In this document: positions 46,310-55,438 of the stretch, piece after piece
Layout: each line of letters opens with the position of its first letter
How positions within the stretch are numbered: the first letter of the stretch is position 1
NCBI RefSeq assembly: GCF_002127545.1
Contig: NZ_MUBK01000001.1
Span: 62,001 to 126,000 of the forward strand
DNA: 64,000 nucleotides
Origin: Xenorhabdus beddingii
GTDB taxonomy: Bacteria > Pseudomonadota > Gammaproteobacteria > Enterobacterales > Enterobacteriaceae
Direction of reading: 5' to 3'
Notes under the pieces: model-generated
The model's database searches: none
What the model was told of the DNA's origin: nothing
The model's input: the letters and a program-made list of their open reading frames with translations, nothing else
Program-made: the position numbers and the translations under genes

Positions 46310-46802
46310 AACTCCCCCCTAAAACCAGCAACTTGGCGATAGGTTCTCCCGCTTCATCCGGAACTCGCCGTATTTCGCAAGTGACGCCCAGTTGTTCCAG
46401 TTCACGAAACACCACCACATCACTGTCATCTACCGAAACCGTCTTATGGATTTGACGCTTTCCTTCAGCAAAATGCATGTTACCCACATTCACGAAGCGG
46501 ATCGGTACTCCTCCTTTTACTAACGTCAGTACATCCTGCGGCGTTTTACAGACAATAAAAATCTTCTGGCGCTCTGCCGCCTTATAAATCACATCAATGG
46601 TTTTTTGCAGGGTGAAATAGCGAGTCTGAACCCCATCGGAAACCACCATATCCATCAAATCTTGCTGTATCACATCACCGGCAGCTTGATCGTTAGCGAC
46701 CAATACCAGGTTGGCCCCCAGTGAATTAGTCCAGGTCACACCGACTTGACCATGCACCAACCGGTTATCAATTCGGGTCATTAAAATATTCGGTATCGAC
46801 AT
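46299..46802 (-). CDS. agaV: PTS mannose-family IIB component (AgaV-like)
   Basis: A 167-residue cytoplasmic IIB domain. The start MSIPNILMTRIDNRLVHGQV at 46802 has an AGGAG site at the right distance; the longer upstream frame runs into agaS and is not used. The phosphorylated histidine is in RLVHGQVG. It passes phosphate from IIA to the incoming amino sugar. Confidence 0.87.
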   Translation of the reverse strand: MSIPNILMTRIDNRLVHGQVGVTWTNSLGANLVLVANDQAAGDVIQQDLMDMVVSDGVQTRYFTLQKTIDVIYKAAERQKIFIVCKTPQDVLTLVKGGVPIRFVNVGNMHFAEGKRQIHKTVSVDDSDVVVFRELEQLGVTCEIRRVPDEAGEPIAKLLVLGGSYAD

Positions 46803-46813
46803 CATCACTCCTG

Positions 46814-47986
46814 CTACATTTTTATTCTTTGTGAAGACGGTGGAAGATAGGGATAAATTTCGACCCCCTTCACCACACGGTTGACTTCCCCTGTCGGGCA
46901 TGGATTGTCTGGCGTTATACCCAGAGCCAGCGAGGTTTCAAACGCTAACATCTGCAAAAATATCAAATAGGGGAACAACAGCCAGATATCGTCTTGCTCA
47001 CTGTTAACCACCGTGAACCCTTTCCCCGGTGTGCCACTGAGTGCCACGATGTGACACGCCAATCCGTCATGATCCAGTTCATGCCACAGATCGAGATCAT
47101 AGCGACGACAATACGGATCAGCGGAGAGCATCATCACCACCAGCGTATCCCGTTCGATAATAAACTTCGGCCCATGACGCACCCCCATTGACGAATCGTA
47201 ATGGGTAGTGACATGCCCGGCGGTCAACTCCAGCATTTTGAGCGCCCCCTCCTCTGCTACCCCAGTAAAACAACTGGAACCCAGACACATCATGCGGTTA
47301 AAACCGCTACAGGCCAGTCGCTTAATCTGGTCCTGCCACTGCCTCCTTTCCCGCTCACACAACGCGATCATCGCCATCAATGGCGCATCACACTGTTCCA
47401 ACGTCAACGGCCCCAGCAGCAGGACAGTGGCTAGCGTCATACAACTAAAACTGGAGGTCATAGCAAAACTCTGGTCATGAGAACCCGGCGGCATATTCAA
47501 CGAACAGACGTGAGGGCACCCTTCGGCATAATGCGCTAATGCACCATCAGGATTACACGTCAGCATCAGGTGATAACAGCGTGGCAGGAGCTGATCCGCC
47601 AGTTTTACCGCCGCCACACTTTCCGGGCTATTGCCCGATCGCCCATAAGAAATCAGCAAGGTTAAACGCATTGGATTAAGATATTGCAAAGGAGAAGGCA
47701 CAATGTCTGTCGTGCTGTACGCGACCGCATTCAATCCACACTCCCCACGCAACCAAGGTGCCAGTGTGCGCCCGATAAACGCAGAGGAACCGGCACCACA
47801 CAACACTATCTGCAACTCTGGATCGGCTAACAAAGGCAGCAAAAAAGGTTGCCACCCCTCTTCCTCACGTTGCAGATTTTGATATAACTGACGCCAAAGC
47901 TCAGGCTGTTGATGGATCTCTGTGGCAGTATGCAACGCATGATGATCACGCAACCAGACTTCGGTATAGGAAAACAGCTCATTCAT
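46814..47986 (-). CDS. agaS: SIS-domain sugar isomerase/deaminase AgaS
   Basis: A 390-residue protein with two SIS domains. The first carries VLCGAGSSAFIGRTLAPWLR and STTDIVPSP, typical of AgaS, which converts galactosamine 6-phosphate to tagatose 6-phosphate plus ammonia. The second has MCLGSSCFTGVAEEGALKML. A strong AAGGAG site precedes the start, which overlaps the stop of a KbaZ remnant by 4 bases. It heads the surviving PTS operon. Confidence 0.85.
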   Translation of the reverse strand: MNELFSYTEVWLRDHHALHTATEIHQQPELWRQLYQNLQREEEGWQPFLLPLLADPELQIVLCGAGSSAFIGRTLAPWLRGECGLNAVAYSTTDIVPSPLQYLNPMRLTLLISYGRSGNSPESVAAVKLADQLLPRCYHLMLTCNPDGALAHYAEGCPHVCSLNMPPGSHDQSFAMTSSFSCMTLATVLLLGPLTLEQCDAPLMAMIALCERERRQWQDQIKRLACSGFNRMMCLGSSCFTGVAEEGALKMLELTAGHVTTHYDSSMGVRHGPKFIIERDTLVVMMLSADPYCRRYDLDLWHELDHDGLACHIVALSGTPGKGFTVVNSEQDDIWLLFPYLIFLQMLAFETSLALGITPDNPCPTGEVNRVVKGVEIYPYLPPSSQRIKM

Positions 47987-48156
47987 ACAAAAGCTCCTTG
48001 TACCTCAGGCTGACAAGCCGGCGCATAAATCAAGAGCACAGAACGAATTTTATCCAACTTTCCGGCATTCACGGCCTGCGCCTGCTCCGGCAGATACTGA
48101 CTCAACGGTGAAAGCGAAACCGGGCGACAACGCAGGTTATCTATTAAGGTATTCAC
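47983..48156 (-). pseudogene. kbaZ: C-terminal remnant of tagatose-bisphosphate aldolase subunit KbaZ/GatZ
   Basis: The minus-strand frame gives about 57 residues including RPVSLSPLSQYLPEQAQAV and LDKIRSVLLIYAPAC. This matches the end of KbaZ/GatZ, where a PLPLISQYLP-like segment precedes a short helix ending YxxAC. The other 85 to 90 percent of the gene is gone. Its stop overlaps the agaS start (ATGA), preserving the ancestral kbaZ-agaS coupling. Confidence 0.75.
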
Positions 48157-49133
48157 AACCCTTCCGTGAGATCCCTGACTCCCCGCGCTACGGGGGAATC
48201 AGCGATCTTCAGGAGTTAAGCGCCTTACTATTATGAAAAGATATTTAAATGAAATTGTGATCAGCATTACAGTCTATTAAATAGACAAAAACAGGTATAA
48301 ATGATTTCCACCAGAAACCAAACGAAAAAAAGAGTAAATCTTCTGATTACTAACGGATTACCCAACAATCCGTTTTCAATCATCAGTTACAAGGTTTTAT
48401 TTCGTCAGGTGATAAGGATCACAAATTGAGTATTGGATGTGAAAACACTGAATTGTCTTCTGATTGTGATCCATTTTTGTTGACCACAGCAACCTTTGGA
48501 GGGTTTGATTTTAAATCTGCCTGATTTACGCCCCCAGAAGGATAATTCACAGGAAAAGCTAAAGTTATAAACATTTATTGTCTGGCAACAACCATTTTAT
48601 TCACTTTTTCTGTGGATATGTTTGTGAAAAAGTGAGGGGTAAGGCGGGTATACTTTTATTGTCTGTTTTCTAACGCTCAATAAGCGATAATAAATACCCA
48701 TTATTTTTCATTATGTTAATCTATTTCACCCCCCTTTTTGCGACGCAGATCACTCGATAAAATGTCCATCTTTGCTCACACTGGGCAAATATCAACCAAT
48801 GGTGATTTTATCCACAGGATATGCCTTTTAGTTAAACAAAAATCGCCTATTTTTGCAGAAAACCCCCTTCATTAGCGCTGTAAATCAAACCAGTGATCGT
48901 ACTTTTTATCACTTATCCCATAAATCTGTGGATAACATGGTGTAAGATCCTGTTTATTATTACTGGGAATCCGTGAACAATCATAACAAGTTTATTTTTA
49001 ATCCAGAGAACATAAATTAAAAGATCTTTTATATCATGCTATTATCAAAATAATGATCATAACGATAAATTAGCAATGACTTTCAATCATCAACAAGAAC
49101 ATTTTTTAACCAGAAAAAAATATACTTTATAAC
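48157..49133. other. AT-rich intergenic region kbaZ remnant/mutH
   Basis: Nearly 1 kb without a gene. It starts with an imperfect hairpin (GACTCCCCGCG... GGGGGAATC, 48176-48200). It contains two perfect DnaA-box sequences (TTATCCACA at 48808 on the plus strand and at 48927-48935 on the minus strand) and a one-mismatch copy at 48611-48619, plus several GATC sites. The mutH promoter must be at the right end. It does not align with E. coli oriC as far as I can judge. Confidence 0.55.
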
Positions 49134-49817
49134 ATGTACTTTACACCTCCGACACCACCTGAAAACGAGCAACAATTATTCGAACGCGCCCATTGTCTGG
49201 CCGGTTTATCCATGGGTGAACTCGCTACACAAGCCAATCTCGCCATTCCTCCCGATTTAAAGCGTGACAAAGGCTGGGTTGGTATGTTGCTGGAATATTA
49301 TTTGGGAGCGAGTGCCGGCAGTAAACCCGAGCAGGATTTTGAACACATCGGTATCGAATTGAAAACGATCCCGGTGGATAGCAAAGGCTCCCCATTGGAA
49401 ACAACCTTTGTCTGCGTTGCCCCTTTAACGGGTAACAGCGGCATTACCTGGGAAAATTGTCACGTCAGGCGGAAATTATCCCGTGTCCTGTGGATACCCG
49501 TTGAGGGGGAAAGAAGTATTCCACTTTCTGAGCGCCGCGTGGGTTCCCCGTTACTCTGGAGTCCGAATGTCATTGAAGAAGCGTTGCTGCGTCATGATTG
49601 GGAAGAGCTGATGGACCTCATTGTATTGGGTAAAGTCGAGAGCATCACCGCCCGTCATGGTGAAGTGTTGCAATTGCGCCCGAAAGCCGCCAATAGCCGG
49701 GCAGTGACAGAAGCCATAGGAGAATACGGTCAGCCAATCATGACGTTGCCCAGAGGTTTTTATTTGAAGAAAAACTTTACCGCACCGTTATTGGCTCGCC
49801 ATTTCTTCTATGAGTAA
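49134..49817 (+). CDS. mutH: DNA mismatch repair endonuclease MutH
   Basis: Nicks the unmethylated strand at hemimethylated GATC sites after MutS/MutL activation. It has 227 residues (E. coli 229). The catalytic D...ExK set is in [13 protein letters not shown], and [20 protein letters not shown] follows. The aga locus upstream and the biosynthetic cluster downstream are not its E. coli neighbours. Confidence 0.96.
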   Translation: MYFTPPTPPENEQQLFERAHCLAGLSMGELATQANLAIPPDLKRDKGWVGMLLEYYLGASAGSKPEQDFEHIGIELKTIPVDSKGSPLETTFVCVAPLTGNSGITWENCHVRRKLSRVLWIPVEGERSIPLSERRVGSPLLWSPNVIEEALLRHDWEELMDLIVLGKVESITARHGEVLQLRPKAANSRAVTEAIGEYGQPIMTLPRGFYLKKNFTAPLLARHFFYE

Positions 49818-49907
49818 CTACTTGTAAACCTTAATGGGCGCAAGCCCCCTATTATTTTAGTACACAAATAGATTTAAAATTGCAGCTAATCCCTGAATTT
49901 CCTAAAC

Positions 49908-50107
49908 GAGAATTGTAATGGTTTGCTACGCCAGTTTATTCCCAAAGGGACGGACTTACAGAAAGTCAGTGATGAAGAGATACAGAGAGTGGTTGTCTCC
50001 ATCAATTATCGGCCGAAGAAACGTCTGGGTTTTAGGCAACCCAAGTGGTTTTTGACGAACTACGGCAGGTAGCATAGGTGGCGATTGCACTTGAAAGTTG
50101 AATCCGC
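49908..50107 (+). mobile_element. IS30-family transposase 3' remnant
   Basis: The frame 49908-50072 encodes ENCNGLLRQFIPKGTDLQKV, then NYRPKKRLGFRQP and a TAG stop. This is the C-terminal end of IS30-type transposases (ENxNGLxRQYFPKGTD ... NxRPRKxLGFxxP), with the catalytic Glu region. The following GATTGCACTTGAAAGTTGAA resembles the right end of such elements. The upstream 80 percent of the transposase is missing. It marks the boundary between mutH and the accessory cluster. Confidence 0.85.
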
Positions 50108-50224
50108 CAATTCATCCCAGATCTATTGGCCGCCCTTTGATAAATTCAGCTCCATTAGTGATCACCTTCCCCTTGAATAGCCTCATCTGCTAAACCAACA
50201 GTATTACTTAAAGGAGATTTTTAC

Positions 50225-51013
50225 TCAGCTAGAAGCAGAACGATAGCCACGCAATGCGCGTTTCCAAACTAATCGTGACACGATAAAGAAAAAGGTAGCT
50301 ATTCCTAGCGAGCCCAGTGCTAGAGGTAAGGTCAATCCCCCTAACAGCGCCATAACTGGTGCACTGGTCATGACACCAATGGGGATCAGAAAACTAAAGA
50401 TTATCCGCCAAGGCATACCAAATAGGTGGATAGGCCAGCGAGCAAAACCCAATAACGAAGAGATAACATTGGTCAAGTTTTGTATGCGAATTAATGTAAA
50501 AGAGGTAGCAATCGCCAGAACAAACAATGCGTAAGCTGTGGCAAGTCCACCGATTGATAAAATGATAGCCATAGTGACGTTAATAAATGATGGTTGAATA
50601 TCGAGCTGTATAAAAGCATAAATAATCAGGCCAAGCCCAAAGAAAAAATCGATCACTTTCCATAGCCTGATATCAATAAGTGAACAGAGGAAAAGCGAAT
50701 CAACCGGGCGGATTAAAATATAATCAAACAAACCTGTTCGAATGCCTGAAATGGCAGAGGAAAGACTGGGAGCAATTAAGCCTTCGACGGTAGCAGTTAA
50801 CATCATATACCAGCCCATTAATACCAGCATTTGCTCAAATGACCAACCTGCAACAGAACCTCGTTCGTTAAACAACACGAACAACGGTAAGAGTTGCAAT
50901 ACCGCCATGGTAAGTGAGAGTAAACCGTCTATTATAAAATCCCACCGGTATTGCATTGAACGTTTTACACTTAAGAGAAACGCCATACGAATGACTGAAA
51001 GAGAATATCTCAT
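50225..51013 (-). CDS. ABC-2 type exporter permease (second subunit)
   Basis: A 262-residue polytopic membrane protein with about six helices. The start MRYSLSVIRMAFLLSVKRSM at 51013 overlaps by one base the stop of the upstream permease gene; the longer frame is an artefact. RTGLFDYILIRPVDSLF is characteristic of the ABC-2 permease family paired with COG4586-type ATPases. It is the last gene of the cluster and likely forms a heterodimeric exporter for the cluster product. Confidence 0.85.
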   Translation of the reverse strand: MRYSLSVIRMAFLLSVKRSMQYRWDFIIDGLLSLTMAVLQLLPLFVLFNERGSVAGWSFEQMLVLMGWYMMLTATVEGLIAPSLSSAISGIRTGLFDYILIRPVDSLFLCSLIDIRLWKVIDFFFGLGLIIYAFIQLDIQPSFINVTMAIILSIGGLATAYALFVLAIATSFTLIRIQNLTNVISSLLGFARWPIHLFGMPWRIIFSFLIPIGVMTSAPVMALLGGLTLPLALGSLGIATFFFIVSRLVWKRALRGYRSASS

Positions 51014-51786
51014 TATCCAAACGCCAAATAACGGCGGACGCCTTGCCGCCAGACAAAAAGTGCAGTAGCGCACAGCAGTGCTACTAGTATGAATTGTAAA
51101 GTTACCCATTGGGCAGCAATAAGCAGGGAATGTTTTCCGGTTATTATCTCTACTGGCAGAGAAATCACAAATCGGAACGGTAGCCAAGTGGCAATCTTTT
51201 CTACCCATTCTGGTAATAAGGCCAAAGGAAACATATAACCTGATAGAACACTACTGGCAGCCACATACATTTTATGTATAACCAATGAACGCTCGATCCA
51301 AAAAGTCAAACTCCCGATCAGCAAATGGATACTTTGATTGATTAAGAAAGCCCCCAATAATGCTAATATAAATAAACCAAATTGAGGTAAAGTGAATGGT
51401 TGGCTCAGGAAACTCATCACCAGAGCCAGTATCAAAATAGGTATCGCAACAATCAGGCTTAATATCAATTCGGCAATGGTAATTGCCAGGTAGTTGATAA
51501 AAGGATGAATAGGCCGCATTAACCAAAATGAAAGTTCACCAAGACGGATATTTTCGTTAATTTCCCAGACACTATTACAACTGGTTAATATGGTGGTAAC
51601 AAGGACGGCAATGTAGTAAAGATTAAAATCCTCAGAGCTATAGCTCTGAAAAGGACCATTTTGAGTTACCGATCTCCAAAAAATTAACATTATTAAAGGC
51701 ATACTGAGTGTTACTAGCCAGAGTAAAAACTCGGCTCGAAAGGAGAAGGTTTCAAATAATCGGGTTTTTATAAGAGCAAAAATCAT
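51013..51786 (-). CDS. ABC-2 type exporter permease (first subunit)
   Basis: A 257-residue membrane protein with about six helices, including LLWLVTLSMPLIMLIFWRSV near the N terminus and a conserved RLGELSFWLMRPIHPF loop matching the paired permease. It overlaps the ATPase gene by 4 bases and the second permease by 1. Export and self-protection are inferred from context. Confidence 0.85.
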   Translation of the reverse strand: MIFALIKTRLFETFSFRAEFLLWLVTLSMPLIMLIFWRSVTQNGPFQSYSSEDFNLYYIAVLVTTILTSCNSVWEINENIRLGELSFWLMRPIHPFINYLAITIAELILSLIVAIPILILALVMSFLSQPFTLPQFGLFILALLGAFLINQSIHLLIGSLTFWIERSLVIHKMYVAASSVLSGYMFPLALLPEWVEKIATWLPFRFVISLPVEIITGKHSLLIAAQWVTLQFILVALLCATALFVWRQGVRRYLAFG

Positions 51787-52802
51787 GTTAGTTCACCTTG
51801 ATTAGTCAATATATTGTTTTCGATTTTATTTTGACTAGGATGACCAAAAATCTGGCGCAATATTTCTTCCAGTGGAGGATCTTCTATGGTGAGATCAATT
51901 GCCAGTTGCTGTTCAATCAGAAAATGTATAAGTTTGGGGACATGGTCACGATGAATCCGAATTTGAGAACGCTCTTCTGTTTGTGAGATAAGTACGCCAA
52001 AACGTGCAAAATCGGGAATATTGATCTGACGATTCATAGAGAAAGATATTATTTTTTCAGGGGATTGTTTCGCCGTGAAGGTTCGCAGGTCTCCATCATA
52101 GAAAATCGTACCGTGGTCAACAATAATAATTCTTTGACATAATACTCGTACATCTTCCATATAGTGTGAAGTCAGCAGAATAGTGGCGTTATGGCGGTGA
52201 TTATATTCAGCAACAAAATCACGCAAAGCGGCTTGCATGGCGACATCAAGTCCAATAGTTGGCTCATCAAGAAAGAGCACCTTAGGTTGATGTATCAATG
52301 AGGCCGCCACTTCACATCGCATACGTTCCCCTAATGAAAGCTGACGGGTAGGTTTGGTCATGATGGTACTTAGTTGCAGTAATTCGCCCAATTCTTTCAG
52401 CGTTTTTTTATGTACAGGTAAGGGAATTTCGAACAGTACTCGGATCATTTCAAACGTATCAATGGGCGGCAAATCCCAGATTAATTGTCCCTTATTACCC
52501 ATAACAAGACCAATGCTATGCAAAAAAGTTTTTTCACGCAGATAGGGTGTGTGTCCCTCGACGGTGATTTGTCCACTGCTGGGATGTAATAACCCACTGA
52601 GTAACTTTACTAATGTGGTTTTGCCTGCACCATTGGGACCTAGTATTCCCACTCTCTCGCCATCTTCTATCTGGAAGCTGACATTTTTTAGCGCAGCAAC
52701 TGTTTCATACTTCCTTTGCCAGAGTGAACGTAGTGCAGAATGGAAACTTTCGTTACGTTGATGCACTTGATAAATCCTAGAAACTTCTTCTGCTCGGATC
52801 AT
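51783..52802 (-). CDS. ABC exporter ATP-binding subunit
   Basis: A 339-residue ATPase: Walker A GILGPNGAGKTTLVKLLSGL, a divergent signature QLSLGERMRCEVAASLIHQP, Walker B VLFLDEPTIGLD and the H loop LLTSHYMED. The LSLGERM signature is that of the COG4586 class, which works with two ABC-2 permeases as found here. It follows the GMC oxidoreductase by 2 bases, so it belongs to the same operon. Confidence 0.88.
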   Translation of the reverse strand: MIRAEEVSRIYQVHQRNESFHSALRSLWQRKYETVAALKNVSFQIEDGERVGILGPNGAGKTTLVKLLSGLLHPSSGQITVEGHTPYLREKTFLHSIGLVMGNKGQLIWDLPPIDTFEMIRVLFEIPLPVHKKTLKELGELLQLSTIMTKPTRQLSLGERMRCEVAASLIHQPKVLFLDEPTIGLDVAMQAALRDFVAEYNHRHNATILLTSHYMEDVRVLCQRIIIVDHGTIFYDGDLRTFTAKQSPEKIISFSMNRQINIPDFARFGVLISQTEERSQIRIHRDHVPKLIHFLIEQQLAIDLTIEDPPLEEILRQIFGHPSQNKIENNILTNQGELT

Positions 52803-52804
52803 AT

Positions 52805-54352
52805 TCAGTCAACTCCAACAACATGTTGTGCAACACGTAATGCATTTGCTTGAATAGTGAGAGTGGGATTTAATCCACCGGGAAAAGGCATAAAGCTGCC
52901 ATCCACAACATAAAGATTTTCGAGTTCGTGGACTCGACAGTTAGGATCTAAAACCGAGCGGGTCGGATCTGTACCACTGCGGCATGTGCCATGCAGATGG
53001 GTACTTCCTTCTTCAGAACGTGTGCGCTTAGAATGAATTTGCGTGGCACCTGCTGCATGGAGTATATCTGCACTGCGTTCTGCCATATAGGCTATGCGCG
53101 CCAGATCACAAGGTGCAGCTTTATAGTCGATCATGATTTTAGGGATACCCCAAGCGTCACGATGGGAAGAGAGTTTTACTCGATTTTCATAGGCAGGCGT
53201 ATCAGCAATGATGGCTTCGAGTTCTAATGGTATCTGCTCAGGAAATTTTGTGGCAGCAGGGAAAGTGCGTGCCTCGTATATTAATCCTCCCATTCTACTT
53301 GGGCAATGAGCATCAAGGTAGTGATCCAAAATAGCCATCGTGGAAAATGGGCCGCGTAGCCCAACCCCATGATCACACATAGCATGAGTCACTGGTACCA
53401 TGCCACGTATACGCTGACTGAGCTTCATACACAATCCACGTCCAACGAGGTCATGTCGATTTCCAATGCCGTTGGGTGCAAAAGGCGTTGTTGATCGTAA
53501 TAAAAGCGCTGCACTCTGTATTGCGTTACAGGCCACAAAAAAATAACGAGCTTTCACATTACGAATGTTGCCATCTTCCAGATCTAGGCATCGTAGCGCA
53601 CTGATTTGTTCGGAGCGTTCTTGTTCCAGTGCGACTCCTCGGACACCAGACAGGAGAATAAAATTGTTGTGAGTGATCAGTTGATTGATATAAATGTTGA
53701 GAACATCACTTTTGGCACCGCTGGGACATTGGAAGTCAATACAGCGTTTTTCCTGTGTACAACGTTTAGGATCAATTGCCATCGGTGTCGGGAAAGGATG
53801 ATAGCCTAGTTGTTTTGCCGCTGTTGCCATGATATCAGCCGGTAACGACATTGGCAGGGCATTACCCCCTTCTTTCACAGAAGCGGCATGTGGCCCGCCA
53901 CAGATATGTAGCTGCTTTTCGATAATGGCATAGTATTTTTCTAAATCTTTAAGATGAATTGGCCAGGCAATATCAAGGCCTATTCCTGATAACCAAGGTC
54001 GAGCATCGAAATCACAATCCTGATAACGAAAAGAAGCACCACCATAAAAGAGCGTTCCCCCACCTACGTTTCGTGTACTCCAAGGCCACCCTCTCTCTTC
54101 CCAGCCATTTTTGCCCTTAATCTCTGCCATCGGAGAAGAACTATCTACCTCTTCTTGTGTTACTTGAGGTGCAAGTAGGTTTCCTTCTTCTATCATAATT
54201 ACCGACCAGCCACATTTTTGCAGTGCATTAGCGACTACTGCACCACTGGCACCACTACCTATCACACAAGCATCGGAAATTAACTCATCAGGTGCATGTT
54301 TGAATCCATGAAAATGGTGTGCCCCTAATAGTAATTTTTCTTGAGTTGACAT
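52805..54352 (-). CDS. GMC-family oxidoreductase, candidate paromamine 6'-dehydrogenase (BtrQ/NeoG role)
   Basis: A 515-residue FAD enzyme. The start MSTQEKLLLGAHHFHGFKHA at 54352 has an upstream GGAG. The FAD-binding motif is DACVIGSGASGAVVANAL, with RNVGGGTLFYGGASFRY and the C-terminal GTCRSGTDPTRSVLDPNCRV typical of the family. In neomycin and butirosin pathways a GMC dehydrogenase oxidises C6' of paromamine before transamination. With DOIS, deacetylase and class III aminotransferase genes nearby, that role is a reasonable inference; substrate specificity is not shown by sequence alone. Confidence 0.8.
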   Translation of the reverse strand: MSTQEKLLLGAHHFHGFKHAPDELISDACVIGSGASGAVVANALQKCGWSVIMIEEGNLLAPQVTQEEVDSSSPMAEIKGKNGWEERGWPWSTRNVGGGTLFYGGASFRYQDCDFDARPWLSGIGLDIAWPIHLKDLEKYYAIIEKQLHICGGPHAASVKEGGNALPMSLPADIMATAAKQLGYHPFPTPMAIDPKRCTQEKRCIDFQCPSGAKSDVLNIYINQLITHNNFILLSGVRGVALEQERSEQISALRCLDLEDGNIRNVKARYFFVACNAIQSAALLLRSTTPFAPNGIGNRHDLVGRGLCMKLSQRIRGMVPVTHAMCDHGVGLRGPFSTMAILDHYLDAHCPSRMGGLIYEARTFPAATKFPEQIPLELEAIIADTPAYENRVKLSSHRDAWGIPKIMIDYKAAPCDLARIAYMAERSADILHAAGATQIHSKRTRSEEGSTHLHGTCRSGTDPTRSVLDPNCRVHELENLYVVDGSFMPFPGGLNPTLTIQANALRVAQHVVGVD

Positions 54353-54415
54353 TTTGTTGTTTTCTCCATGATCCGTTATCACTACCAATGTTCATTTCGG
54401 TTGAGTAAGCTGTTT

Positions 54416-55438
54416 TCATTGGTATTGTGCTGCTATGTTGTTTAGCAATTGGCTATAAGCAACCCCCACGTCATTCCATGACCAGTCAGATCGTGGAACT
54501 GGAGTCAGCCTTTTAATACCGTCTTCTTTCAACCAATCAAGTAAAGCGTTGTTATCTTCAGCAAGATGAGCCGCAAAACGACGAGTCGCGCCCGAATGGC
54601 TATAGGCCACAACGGGTATGCCTAGTTGTACGGCTTCGGCGGACAGAAAATTGAAAGTCTCGTAATAATCACTTAATACCAGTGCGGCGCAAGTTCCACC
54701 AAAGATGCGTTTATGGTCTTGTTCCAGATCGTAATAATCAAAAATCTTGTGCCGTTCATCCAACTTTAAGCGATTAAAATAGCGTTTGGCTTCTTTACCT
54801 CGCTTCGACCAGTTGTTAAATAGGATATGCAGATGCATCCCTTTCGCCAGACACGCCTCAATAATCGGAGAGAGCTTCTCAAGCCCCACTTTGCCTGCCA
54901 GTAAAACAACCGGGCCGCTGGGAGAATGATAATTATGAGCGGGGATATGATTAGCTGCCCAAGGGATGTAATGGCGTTTGGGGAAGCAATATGTCCAAGG
55001 GGCTTCATAAAAAAAGATATCAGCAGCATAAGCATCTGGGGATACGGCACTTGCTAAGCAATCTGCGGAATTTGCTCTGGGCTGATGAGCATGACAGGCA
55101 GACAAACTGACATGAGAATGGGTGAGGAACGAAACATCATGCCAGATTCGGATTGTACGCTGTCTCAGAAATTCTGGCGCTTGTTGGCCAGCGCGAAATA
55201 GCTCACTTTCCATTAAAGGAAATAGGGCAGTGATATTTTGGAGTGAGACTTGCTCTGCTAACTTATTAAGTGTGTTGTATTCTTGAGCAGAATACCAGAT
55301 AACCTCAATACCATAGAGAGGTAATATATGCCCAAGATTCCAATAAGCTGTTTCTATTCCTCCCCATCCACGGCGATCAAAATTATCTGGATACCGCTCT
55401 ATCAATACCGTATGTTGTGGTGTTTTTTTAAAGGACAT
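54416..55438 (-). CDS. Glycosyltransferase, GT4-like (second GT of the cluster)
   Basis: A 340-residue GT-B glycosyltransferase. The start MSFKKTPQHTVLIERYPDNF at 55438 overlaps the end of the BtrN-like frame by 11 bases. The N-terminal domain has RRGWGGIETAYWNLGH, and the C-terminal domain has VVLLAGKVGLEKLSPIIEAC and the nucleotide-sugar motif DYYETFNFLSAEAVQLGIPV. It could add a further sugar ring, as NeoF does in neomycin, but the acceptor and donor are unknown. It is intact. Confidence 0.78.
   Translation of the reverse strand: MSFKKTPQHTVLIERYPDNFDRRGWGGIETAYWNLGHILPLYGIEVIWYSAQEYNTLNKLAEQVSLQNITALFPLMESELFRAGQQAPEFLRQRTIRIWHDVSFLTHSHVSLSACHAHQPRANSADCLASAVSPDAYAADIFFYEAPWTYCFPKRHYIPWAANHIPAHNYHSPSGPVVLLAGKVGLEKLSPIIEACLAKGMHLHILFNNWSKRGKEAKRYFNRLKLDERHKIFDYYDLEQDHKRIFGGTCAALVLSDYYETFNFLSAEAVQLGIPVVAYSHSGATRRFAAHLAEDNNALLDWLKEDGIKRLTPVPRSDWSWNDVGVAYSQLLNNIAAQYQ

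Noticed and set aside
48600-49100. Chromosomal replication origin (oriC)
   Set aside because: DnaA boxes are too few, the flanking genes (aga, mutH) are wrong, and no mnmG/mioC neighbourhood or AT-rich 13-mer array is seen.
51013-51208. 65-residue N-terminal extension of the last ABC permease
   Set aside because: It lies within the coding end of the preceding permease, has no membrane signature, and the TAATG overlap gives a normal coupled start at 51013.
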